This document shows, piece by piece, positions 1-6,786 of a stretch of 42,541 nt of DNA. The translations under genes were made by a program, and so were the position numbers. Each line of letters begins with the position of its first letter. The first letter of the stretch is position 1. A model generated the notes under the pieces. The model ran no database searches. It was not told the origin of the DNA and was given only the letters and a program-made list of their open reading frames with translations. Origin of the DNA: JBEKJU01 sp050011095 (lineage in GTDB: Bacteria > Desulfobacterota > Syntrophorhabdia > Syntrophorhabdales > WCHB1-27); NCBI GenBank assembly GCA_050011095.1, contig JBEKJU010000023.1, forward strand, positions 1 to 42,541, written 5' to 3'.

Positions 1-255
1 GCGTCGCCCCCTCTGTGGGCAAAGCCACGACCCGCAAGCGGGTGCCCCGAGACTCCCTGCTCAAAGACTCGCTCCGCTCGTTGTCTTGGATACCCTGCTG
101 CAAGCAGCAGGGTCATTTATTCGGATACCGCCTCCTTCTTGAAGAAATGACGGGCTGCCCCTATAATGGATTCGTAGGGGAGTGAGACCTGGACCGACAC
201 CCCCGAACCATGCACATAAGGCAGCAGTGCATGACTACTGAGGCAGGGGGCGGAA
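1..255. other. Left-edge non-coding stretch with two inverted repeats
   Basis: No convincing gene is seen before the nicotinamidase. Two similar GC-rich inverted repeats are visible. One is at about 30-43, with arms ACCCGC and GCGGGT around AA. The other is at 92-113, with 10-base arms ACCCTGCTGC and GCAGCAGGGT around AA, followed by an AT-rich stretch (CATTTATT). The second could act as a terminator for a gene to the left of the window, but the T-tract is poor. Confidence 0.4.
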
Positions 256-915
256 ATGCAAGAAAAATGGGGCGCGCTCGTCGTCGACGTGCAGGGGGAT
301 TTTACCACATGGAAGAAAGGGGCGCTCGCAGCCCCGGACACCGGCGAGGACTACGTAAGGGACGTGGAGAGGGCGACGAGACGCCTGAAAGAGGCCGGCG
401 TCGTCATCCTCGGCTCCCAGGACTGGCACCCCCCGAACCATATCTCGTTCGCCTCCAACCACCCCGGAAAACAGCCTTTCGAATCGATCATCATCAACGG
501 GAGAACCCAGGTCCTCTGGCCGCCTCACTGCGTCCAGGGAACCGAACAGGCGCGGGTGCTGATCGATAACAGCCTGTTCCTGACGATTGTGAGGAAGGCG
601 CAAAACCCCGGCCGTGACGGCTACTCCGCATTTCAGGACGACGGGGGCGAAAGGACCGAGCTTCATGCCATCCTCGGGAGAAACGGGGTGGAAAGGCTGC
701 TCGTCTATGGAATAGCGACCGATTACTGCGTACGGGCCACGGCAATCGACGGGGTTGCCGCCGGGTATCAGGTGACGGTGGTGAGAGGGCTTTGCAGGGG
801 GATCGCCCCTGAGACCACGCTTCAGGCGCTCGACGAGATGAGGCAAAGGGGGGTGAGGATAGTCGAGACCCCGGAAGAGGCGGCCGGCGAGGTCGGTAGC
901 CCGAAGGCCCGGTGA
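256..915 (+). CDS. pncA: Nicotinamidase (isochorismatase-like hydrolase)
   Basis: Predicted cytoplasmic amidase of 219 residues that hydrolyses nicotinamide to nicotinate and ammonia in NAD salvage. The isochorismatase-like fold is clear: catalytic Asp11 in VVDVQGDF, metal-site residues in the SQDWHPPNH segment, a Lys in the TIVRKAQNP segment, and the nucleophile Cys158 in GIATDYCV, giving the Asp-Lys-Cys triad of the family. Length is normal for bacterial PncA (about 180-220). A purine-rich GGGGGCGG lies just before the ATG. It is convergent with a small membrane protein gene on the other strand and has no operon partner in view. The alternative would be another isochorismatase-family amidase, but the metal motif favours nicotinamidase. 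Confidence 0.88.
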   Translation: MQEKWGALVVDVQGDFTTWKKGALAAPDTGEDYVRDVERATRRLKEAGVVILGSQDWHPPNHISFASNHPGKQPFESIIINGRTQVLWPPHCVQGTEQARVLIDNSLFLTIVRKAQNPGRDGYSAFQDDGGERTELHAILGRNGVERLLVYGIATDYCVRATAIDGVAAGYQVTVVRGLCRGIAPETTLQALDEMRQRGVRIVETPEEAAGEVGSPKAR

Positions 916-938
916 AGCCCGAAGAAGGCGACTTGGTA

Positions 939-1175
939 TCAGCGGCGGCCTATCCGCGCTCCCAGGACCTGGCCCGCGAAAAAGGCCCCGACAAACAGGG
1001 GGAATGTCGCATAGTGCCAGCCGATTCCGGACGCGAGACGCAGGGCGATCACGAGGGGCACCGGCAGATGAACGGCGAGAAACCACCGCACCGAGAATTT
1101 TCTCACCCGTGACCGCCAATAACCGAAAGGGATGTTGAGGAGCAGCACGACCGCCGAGAGGACCGCGAGATACAT
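939..1175 (-). CDS. Small membrane protein, function unknown
   Basis: A 78-residue, strongly hydrophobic protein with about two membrane-spanning segments (residues about 3-17 and 30-65, the second possibly a hairpin), a basic RSRVRK loop between them and a basic C-terminus (RIGRR). I do not recognise a family. It lies 53 bases downstream of the ergothioneine synthase gene on the same strand, so it may be the last gene of that operon, and it is convergent with pncA. The upstream sequence has no strong ribosome binding site. The reading frame is supported mainly by its hydrophobic pattern and by filling the gap between two genes. Confidence 0.5.
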   Translation of the reverse strand: MYLAVLSAVVLLLNIPFGYWRSRVRKFSVRWFLAVHLPVPLVIALRLASGIGWHYATFPLFVGAFFAGQVLGARIGRR

Positions 1176-1228
1176 AGGTCCATCAGTATACTACGTCGGC
1201 CACATTTCCCGGTGAGAAAAAAGGGACA

Positions 1229-4200
1229 CTATCGGCAGGACACGAAACGGACGGTCCTCGCCGACGTGGAAACGACGTCGCCGAGCGCCTGGAGCGTCCT
1301 TTCTATCTGCTCGTCCGTGTTATCCAGCCCTAGAGAGAACCGGAGGGCGCAGTGGGCCTCCTCTTCGGTGCGACCCATCGCCAAAAGGACGTGGGACGGC
1401 TCGGGAGAGCCCGACTTGCAGGCCGAGCCGGAGGAAAAGAAGACCCCCAGGGAGTCGAGCGCTAGGACGAGCGACTCGCCCCGCATGCCCGGAAGCGTGA
1501 CATTCAGGGTATTGGGGAGCCTCTTTTCTGGGTGGCCGTTCAGTTTCACCCGCGGGACGATCCGCATGACCCCCTCGTAAAGGGCATCGCGCATCCGCCT
1601 GACCCTGTGTTCCATCTCACCCAGGCGCCGGGCGGCCAGATGGGCGGCCTTACCCATCCCCACAATACCGGGGGTATTCTCCGTTCCACCCCTCAGCCCT
1701 CCCTCCTGCTTTCCCCCGTGGATAAGGGCGGGAAGGTCGAGCCCCTTGCGGACGTAAACCGCGCCGGTCCCCTTCGGCCCGTGAAACTTGTGCCCTGAGA
1801 GCGTGAGGAAATCGACGCCCCACGCGCCCACGTCGACCGGTATCTTGCCGACGGCCTGCACCGCGTCCGTGTGAAAGAGGGCGCCCTTTTCTTTCGCGAT
1901 ACGGGCCAGCTCGGCAATCGGCTGGAGTGCGCCGGTCTCGTTGTTCGCCGCCATGATGCTCACGAGGCACGTCGCATCCGATAGGGCGTTCGACAGATCG
2001 TCAGGGCTGACAATGCCGTCGCCATCGACGGGAAGGTAAACGATCGTGAAGCCGAGCCTTTCAAGCCAGCGGCACGCGGCGATCACCGAGGGGTGCTCGA
2101 TGGAGGTCGTGATTATCCGGCCTTTGGCGCGACCGAGGGAGAGGGCGATGCCCTTGATGACGAAATTGTTCCCCTCGGAACCGCCACTCGTAAAAATGAG
2201 GCGGCGGGGCGTGCAGTTGATCAGGAGGGAGAGGCTTTTGCGGGCCTCCGCGATGGCCCCGGCCGCCTCCCTTCCAGCCGAGTAGATGCTCGATGGGTTG
2301 CCGTAGCACCCGAGGAAACCGGCCATCGCCTCCTGCACGGCCGCATCGACGGCGGTCGTCGCGTTGTGGTCCAGGTATACGGGGGCAACTGCCGGCGGGG
2401 GTTGGAGGCGGCTGTCGACCGCATACTCCCCCCGGCCCGCCACCTCTTTCATCCCGGCGCAGTCGACCCTGGTCACCTCGCACAAAAGGGCCTTGTAGGC
2501 GGGGAATCCGGAAATGGGATCGTAATTTGAGAGATCCGTTAGTTCGTTGACGCAGGCCTTTTGCCAGTCGGCCGAGCCGAGGGCGCCGCCGCCGGCCCCG
2601 CTTGCCTCCACCGCGCCCGCTACGATATCGTCGCTCACCCGGGCGTACATCTCGACCTCTCCCCGCAATGTCCGGATCAGGACCTTGTCCCCATTACCGA
2701 TCCCCCGCGCCAGGGCATCGCTGCGGTTCATCATGACCCTAGGCGCCGGCAGTTCCCTCGCGAGGGAGGCCACGGAGTGATGCAGGGTGTGGAGGTCGAT
2801 GTTGTGGCGTGCCCCGGAATTGAAGACGAGGGGGAACCGCGCGGCCAGCGCGGGGTTGGAGGCGGGGCTCTCGCGGGGCTCGGCGTAGCGGGGCAGGGGC
2901 TCGTAGCCGTATTCCTCGAGCAGGGAGGAGGCGATCTCGAACCTTCCGCTCGGTGTCTCGAAACCCGGCTTGCCATCGTCCCTGAGCAGACCCTTCTCCC
3001 ACTTTCTGTACTGCATCATCGCGGGCGGAACCTGCACCATACCCCCGGCCCTTTTCACGTCGTCCAGGGTGAACCCGGAGCCGGAAAGCACGTGGGAGAG
3101 CAGTGCTTCCGTGTCTTGCGGGTAGAGATGGCCGTACCCGAGGCGGCGTGCCAGTTCGGAGAGGATGAAAAAATCATAGCGGGCCTCGCCGACGGGTTCG
3201 ACGAGTCGCTCCCGTATCCTGAAGACGGAATCGTAGACCACGTAGGACTCCGCTTCGTAGTACGTCGACGCGGGGAGTACGATATCGGCGTAGGCCATGT
3301 CGGATGTCCACTGACGGTCGATGCAGACGAGAAAGTCGAGGCCTCCCAGGGTCTTTCGCCAGATGGCCGATTGGGGCCACGACGTGATGATCGATGCCCC
3401 GAGGCTTATGAGCATCCTGATAGGATAGGGGTCGCCCTGGAGGACCGCCCGGGGAAGGGCGATGGCGTGGAACTCGCCCCGGTATCGGGTATAGAGGGGA
3501 AACTCGTTGTGGCCGGCCGCCTTTTGGGCATCCGGGTTGGCGACGAGGCCCTTCCGGTTGAGGGAAAACCTGTTCTGCCTCATCTTGAAGCACTGGCCGC
3601 CGGGGACGTCCAACTGGCCCGCGAGGGCCAGAAGGGTGAGGACCGCCCTCACGGTCTGCACCCCGTTGCCGTTGTATTCGAGACCGCTGTACATGACGGG
3701 CGCGACACCGTCGGCCTGTGCCATCCGCCTCGCGAGAGAGCGGACCGTGTCGGCGGGCACCCCCGTGACGCCTTCCACGTAGTCCGGCCTGAAGTGCTGC
3801 ACGTATTGCGAGAAGGCGTCGAAGCCCGTCACCCAGTTTTTGACGAAGGCCTCATCGTAGAGCTCCTCCTCGATCAGGACGTTGCACATGCCTAGGGCCA
3901 GGGCGGCGTCCGTGCCGGGCCGGAGGGGAATCCACGTGGCGCGCGGGTATCTCGCCACCGCGGTCTTCCGGGGATCGATGACGACGATCTCGGCGCCACG
4001 TCCGTGGGCCGCCTCGATCTTCAGGAAGTCGTCCGGCGGGCAATGGGCGGCCGGGTTCTTCCCCCATACCACGATGAGCCTCGCGTGCTCGATATCGGAA
4101 AACATGTCGATATACATGCTCCCCATGGTGACGTGGGGGGCGATCATGGCGAAGGCCACGTAGCAGAGCGCCCCGACGCCGAGCGTGTTCGGGGAGCCGA

Positions 4201-4615
4201 AGGGGAAGAGGACGCTCGACGCCGACGAGACGGCGACGCCTTCCGGCTGGTACACGTCGCACAGGGCGCGGTCGAAGCTTCCGCTTCCCGTGTAGACGGC
4301 GGCCGCCTCGGGACCCGATTCTTTCTTTATCCGATTCAGCTTCGCGACGATCTCATCATACGCCTCGTCCCATGAGATGCGCGTGAACTCGTAGGTCCCT
4401 TTGGGGCCGCTCCTCCGCAGGGGATAGGGAATTCTATCATGGGAGTAGACGATCTCCGGCGAGCGCTCCCCGACCCTGCAGATCATCCCGAAGGGCGATT
4501 CGTTATCCGCCCTGACGGCGGTCATACGGCCTTCCCGGTCGTACGTGACGACTACCCCGCATCCGGCCGAACAGATGCCGCATACCCCGCTCTTTTCATT
4601 GTCCTGAAGGGCCAT
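1229..4615 (-). CDS. Metallopterin-dependent ergothioneine synthase (molybdopterin oxidoreductase-like module fused to cysteine desulfurase)
   Basis: An 1128-residue two-module protein. Residues 1 to about 720 are a DMSO-reductase/acetylene-hydratase-type pterin enzyme: an N-terminal 4Fe-4S motif Cys12-x2-Cys15-x3-Cys19-x26-Cys46, a candidate metal-ligand Cys151 in the GVGALCYVAF segment, and a C-terminal molydopterin dinucleotide-binding region (HNIDLHTLHHS, GNGDKVLIRT). Residues about 745-1115 are a complete NifS/IscS-type cysteine desulfurase with YLDHNATT, ANNETG, PLP Lys943 in SGHKFHG and persulfide Cys1066 in SSGSACKSG. This architecture is that of the Caldithrix abyssi enzyme, in which the desulfurase supplies cysteine sulfur and the pterin module attaches it to trimethylhistidine without O2. 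The egtD gene 26 bases upstream would supply that substrate. The AGGAGG before the ATG fits. Whether Mo or W is bound cannot be read from sequence. Confidence 0.87.
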   Translation of the reverse strand: MALQDNEKSGVCGICSAGCGVVVTYDREGRMTAVRADNESPFGMICRVGERSPEIVYSHDRIPYPLRRSGPKGTYEFTRISWDEAYDEIVAKLNRIKKESGPEAAAVYTGSGSFDRALCDVYQPEGVAVSSASSVLFPFGSPNTLGVGALCYVAFAMIAPHVTMGSMYIDMFSDIEHARLIVVWGKNPAAHCPPDDFLKIEAAHGRGAEIVVIDPRKTAVARYPRATWIPLRPGTDAALALGMCNVLIEEELYDEAFVKNWVTGFDAFSQYVQHFRPDYVEGVTGVPADTVRSLARRMAQADGVAPVMYSGLEYNGNGVQTVRAVLTLLALAGQLDVPGGQCFKMRQNRFSLNRKGLVANPDAQKAAGHNEFPLYTRYRGEFHAIALPRAVLQGDPYPIRMLISLGASIITSWPQSAIWRKTLGGLDFLVCIDRQWTSDMAYADIVLPASTYYEAESYVVYDSVFRIRERLVEPVGEARYDFFILSELARRLGYGHLYPQDTEALLSHVLSGSGFTLDDVKRAGGMVQVPPAMMQYRKWEKGLLRDDGKPGFETPSGRFEIASSLLEEYGYEPLPRYAEPRESPASNPALAARFPLVFNSGARHNIDLHTLHHSVASLARELPAPRVMMNRSDALARGIGNGDKVLIRTLRGEVEMYARVSDDIVAGAVEASGAGGGALGSADWQKACVNELTDLSNYDPISGFPAYKALLCEVTRVDCAGMKEVAGRGEYAVDSRLQPPPAVAPVYLDHNATTAVDAAVQEAMAGFLGCYGNPSSIYSAGREAAGAIAEARKSLSLLINCTPRRLIFTSGGSEGNNFVIKGIALSLGRAKGRIITTSIEHPSVIAACRWLERLGFTIVYLPVDGDGIVSPDDLSNALSDATCLVSIMAANNETGALQPIAELARIAKEKGALFHTDAVQAVGKIPVDVGAWGVDFLTLSGHKFHGPKGTGAVYVRKGLDLPALIHGGKQEGGLRGGTENTPGIVGMGKAAHLAARRLGEMEHRVRRMRDALYEGVMRIVPRVKLNGHPEKRLPNTLNVTLPGMRGESLVLALDSLGVFFSSGSACKSGSPEPSHVLLAMGRTEEEAHCALRFSLGLDNTDEQIERTLQALGDVVSTSARTVRFVSCR

Positions 4616-4641
4616 CGCATGCCTCCTTGAACGGCGTCCCC

Positions 4642-5682
4642 TTAGCCCGCGTCCATGAGAGGCGCCGGATGTCCGAAGGCGGCATCCTTGCGATACAGGC
4701 CGACCGCGAAGTATGAGGCGGGGTCTGTCCAGACGTCCAGCCGGCGGAAGCCGGCGCGTGCCGCCAGGGCGTCAAAGCCCTCAACCGTGTATTTGTACGA
4801 GCTTTCCGTGTGCATGTGCTCCGAGGGACCGAACAGGACCGACTCAGTGCCTATCCGCACCTTCTGCCCCGCGAGGCTTTCGAGGTGCATCTCCATCCGG
4901 CACTCCGCCTCGTTATACCTCGCCACGTGGCGGAACCCGCCGAGGTCGAAATCCGCGCCCAGTTCGCGGTTGAGACGGGCAAGGAGGTTCAGGTTGAATG
5001 AGGCGGTTATACCGTCGGGATCGTCGTAGGCCCGATGGAGGAGGGCGTGATCCTTCTGCAGGTCGTAGCCGATGAGGAGGGCGTCGCCTTCCTCGAGCAG
5101 GTCGTGAAACTGGCGAAGGAGCCGGCGCGCGTCGGGTGGATCGAAGTTCCCGATGCTCGAACCGGCATAGAATATGAGACGCGTGGCGGCCCGCGGCAGC
5201 AGCGGTTTGAGGCTGTCGAGCCCGGCGAGGAAATCCATGGCGACGGCGTGCACGGAGACATCGGGAAAGCTGTCCGCCACGCCGAGGGCCGCGTCCTTCA
5301 GGTACTCGGCGGAAATGTCCACGGGAACGAAGGCCGATGCCCGGTCCGTTTCGAGCAGGAGACGGCCCTTGCCGCACGCCCCCGCGCCGGGCTCGATGAT
5401 GCAGAGGTCGGGCCCGATCCTGTCGAGTATCGCGTGGCCATGCTCTTTCAGAATAGAGGTCTCCGTGCGGGTGAGGTAGTACTCGGGAAGCTCGCATATC
5501 CGGTCGAACAGCCTCGATCCTTCGGCATCGTACAGGTATTTGGGGGAAATCGTCTTCGGCACGGCCCTGAGCCCCGCGAGCACCTCCTCTTCCATTGTTC
5601 GCGCATCGACCTCGACCTTGGTGAAGTCTACCCGACATCGGGTGCCCCCGAGCCGGGCTGTTTCCATTCGGCTGATGTCCAT
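4642..5682 (-). CDS. egtD: L-histidine N-alpha-methyltransferase (hercynine synthase)
   Basis: Predicted 346-residue SAM-dependent enzyme that trimethylates the alpha-amino group of histidine to hercynine, the first step of ergothioneine synthesis. Family hallmarks are visible: the N-terminal SPKYLYDAEGSRLFDRI and LPEYYLTRTETSIL segments, a SAM site (EPGAGACGKG), FYAGSSIGNF, LLIGYDLQKD, NLNLLARLNRELG, MEMHLES and the C-terminal ESSYKYT block. I chose the start at 5682 (MDISRM) because AGGAGG sits 8 bases before it and family similarity begins nearby. The frame is open further upstream to 6003 but that extension looks non-coding. It is followed after 26 bases by the sulfur-inserting fusion enzyme, so the pair forms a complete two-step pathway. 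No O2-dependent EgtB or gamma-glutamylcysteine-using gene is present in the window. Confidence 0.92.
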   Translation of the reverse strand: MDISRMETARLGGTRCRVDFTKVEVDARTMEEEVLAGLRAVPKTISPKYLYDAEGSRLFDRICELPEYYLTRTETSILKEHGHAILDRIGPDLCIIEPGAGACGKGRLLLETDRASAFVPVDISAEYLKDAALGVADSFPDVSVHAVAMDFLAGLDSLKPLLPRAATRLIFYAGSSIGNFDPPDARRLLRQFHDLLEEGDALLIGYDLQKDHALLHRAYDDPDGITASFNLNLLARLNRELGADFDLGGFRHVARYNEAECRMEMHLESLAGQKVRIGTESVLFGPSEHMHTESSYKYTVEGFDALAARAGFRRLDVWTDPASYFAVGLYRKDAAFGHPAPLMDAG

Positions 5683-6071
5683 GATTGACCCCTCCTGTTG
5701 CCGAAAAGAGATAGAATCGCTCTCAACGCGGGCGATGGGTTGCAAAGCGACGGAAACAGCCTCGGAAATGGGATCCAAGACGGTTCTGCAACAAAAACGG
5801 CTTGTCAGGAATATAATCACTCCCGCGGGCCGCGTGCAGGGCCCTTGCGCTTTCCGGTCCCGAGAGAGGATGGATGAAGAAGGCGCCTTTCCCGCGAGTG
5901 CCGCCGACACATAGTGATGGGTCCTTAAGAATACGGACGAAAGGCCGACAACTATTTCATAGGCAGGCAGGCCGTTGGCGTGCATCGCATAAGGGTGCGC
6001 CAAGGGATGGAGGCGGCGGGGAAGACTGAAGGAGGACCGGGAAAAATGTGGAGCCTTTCTAGGAGGAGCGG
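5683..6071. other. Intergenic region between divergent egtD and STAS/che operons
   Basis: About 390 bases that should hold the promoters of both divergent operons. A perfect TATAAT occurs on the plus strand at 5812-5817, but no good -35 lies 16-18 bases upstream and it is 250 bases from the next gene. The segment contains the open but unconvincing N-terminal extension of egtD. An AGGAGGAG ribosome binding site precedes the STAS gene. I see no recognisable riboswitch. Confidence 0.4.
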
Positions 6072-6377
6072 ATGATCGACTTCAGGCTGGAAGACACGAC
6101 CCAAGGGCCGACGCTCAAGCTGTGCGGTGAGCTGACGATAGAGAGCGGGGAGAGACTCAAGGCGATACTTCTGGAATCGATTGAGGGCAGCCGTTGCCTC
6201 TTCCTCGATCTCGCGGAGGTGACGGCCGTTGACGCCGCGGGTTTTCAACTCCTCTTCTCAGCCCTTGGGACCGAAGGTTACCGGATGCAGGGAGGCGACC
6301 TTGCCGGCAGTCTGCCCGAGGGGATGAGGCGGGCAGCGGTGGACGCGGGATATGCCAAGAGGGGCGGAACCGTGTGA
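6072..6377 (+). CDS. STAS-domain protein linked to the chemotaxis operon
   Basis: A 101-residue single STAS domain (anti-sigma-factor antagonist fold), recognised from the KLCGELTIES strand, FLDLAEVTAVDAAGFQLL and the final helix. In SpoIIAA-type proteins the motif after the Asp carries a phosphorylatable Ser or Thr; here it reads DAAG, so regulation by phosphorylation at that site looks lost. Strong AGGAGGAG ribosome binding site. It is the first gene of the run STAS-cheY-cheA, 43 bases before cheY, which suggests a structural or adaptor role with the CheA signalling complex rather than sigma-factor control. That role is inference. Confidence 0.75.
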   Translation: MIDFRLEDTTQGPTLKLCGELTIESGERLKAILLESIEGSRCLFLDLAEVTAVDAAGFQLLFSALGTEGYRMQGGDLAGSLPEGMRRAAVDAGYAKRGGTV

Positions 6378-6420
6378 AGATGAGGGAAGATAATGTTTCG
6401 TGAACGGGGAGGAACGATAA

Positions 6421-6786
6421 ATGGGCAAGACGATCATGACCGTCGACGACTCGGCCAGCATTCGCCAGATGGTCGGTTTCACGCTGAAGGGCGCCGGGTA
6501 TGACGTGGTGGAGGCCGTTGATGGCCGCGATGCCCTTGCCAAGTTGAACGGCAAGCCCGTTAATATGGTGATCACCGATCTTAACATGCCCAATCTTGAC
6601 GGCATAGGGTTGATTGGGGAGCTGAGAAGGAAAAGCGGCTACCGGTTTATCCCCATCGTCATGCTGACGACGGAATCTCAGGAGTCGAAAAAACAGGAAG
6701 GCAGGGCGGCAGGCGCCACAGGGTGGATCGTAAAACCCTTTAAGGCCGAACAGCTTCTCGCCGTGGTGAAGAAGGTGCTGGGATGA
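6421..6786 (+). CDS. cheY: Chemotaxis response regulator CheY
   Basis: A 121-residue stand-alone receiver domain. Acidic pair Asp9-Asp10, phospho-acceptor Asp53 in VITDLNMP, the Thr of MLTTES and the Lys of the VKPF segment are all present, so it should be phosphorylated by CheA and act as a diffusible output, classically on the flagellar switch. GGGAGG precedes the ATG. Its stop overlaps the cheA start by four bases (ATGA), indicating translational coupling. No DNA-binding or enzymatic output domain follows. No flagellar gene is in the window, so the motor or other target cannot be identified here. Confidence 0.93.
   Translation: MGKTIMTVDDSASIRQMVGFTLKGAGYDVVEAVDGRDALAKLNGKPVNMVITDLNMPNLDGIGLIGELRRKSGYRFIPIVMLTTESQESKKQEGRAAGATGWIVKPFKAEQLLAVVKKVLG

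Noticed and set aside
117..341. Small minus-strand frame overlapping the pncA start
   Set aside because: No ribosome binding site or recognisable motif, and it overlaps a clear gene on the other strand, although its last 40 residues look mildly protein-like.
2561..3895. A 444-codon open frame antisense to the ergothioneine synthase gene
   Set aside because: It is a mirror of high-GC coding sequence; composition is Arg/Gly/Pro/His-rich without any family motif and the opposite strand carries a clear enzyme.
5960..5985. Possible sigma54 promoter (TTGGC...GC) upstream of the STAS/che operon
   Set aside because: The GG and GC elements are separated by 8 rather than the required 10 bases.
5683..6003. 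N-terminal extension of the EgtD frame
   Set aside because: A strong ribosome binding site and family similarity both support the start at 5682; the extension resembles no EgtD.
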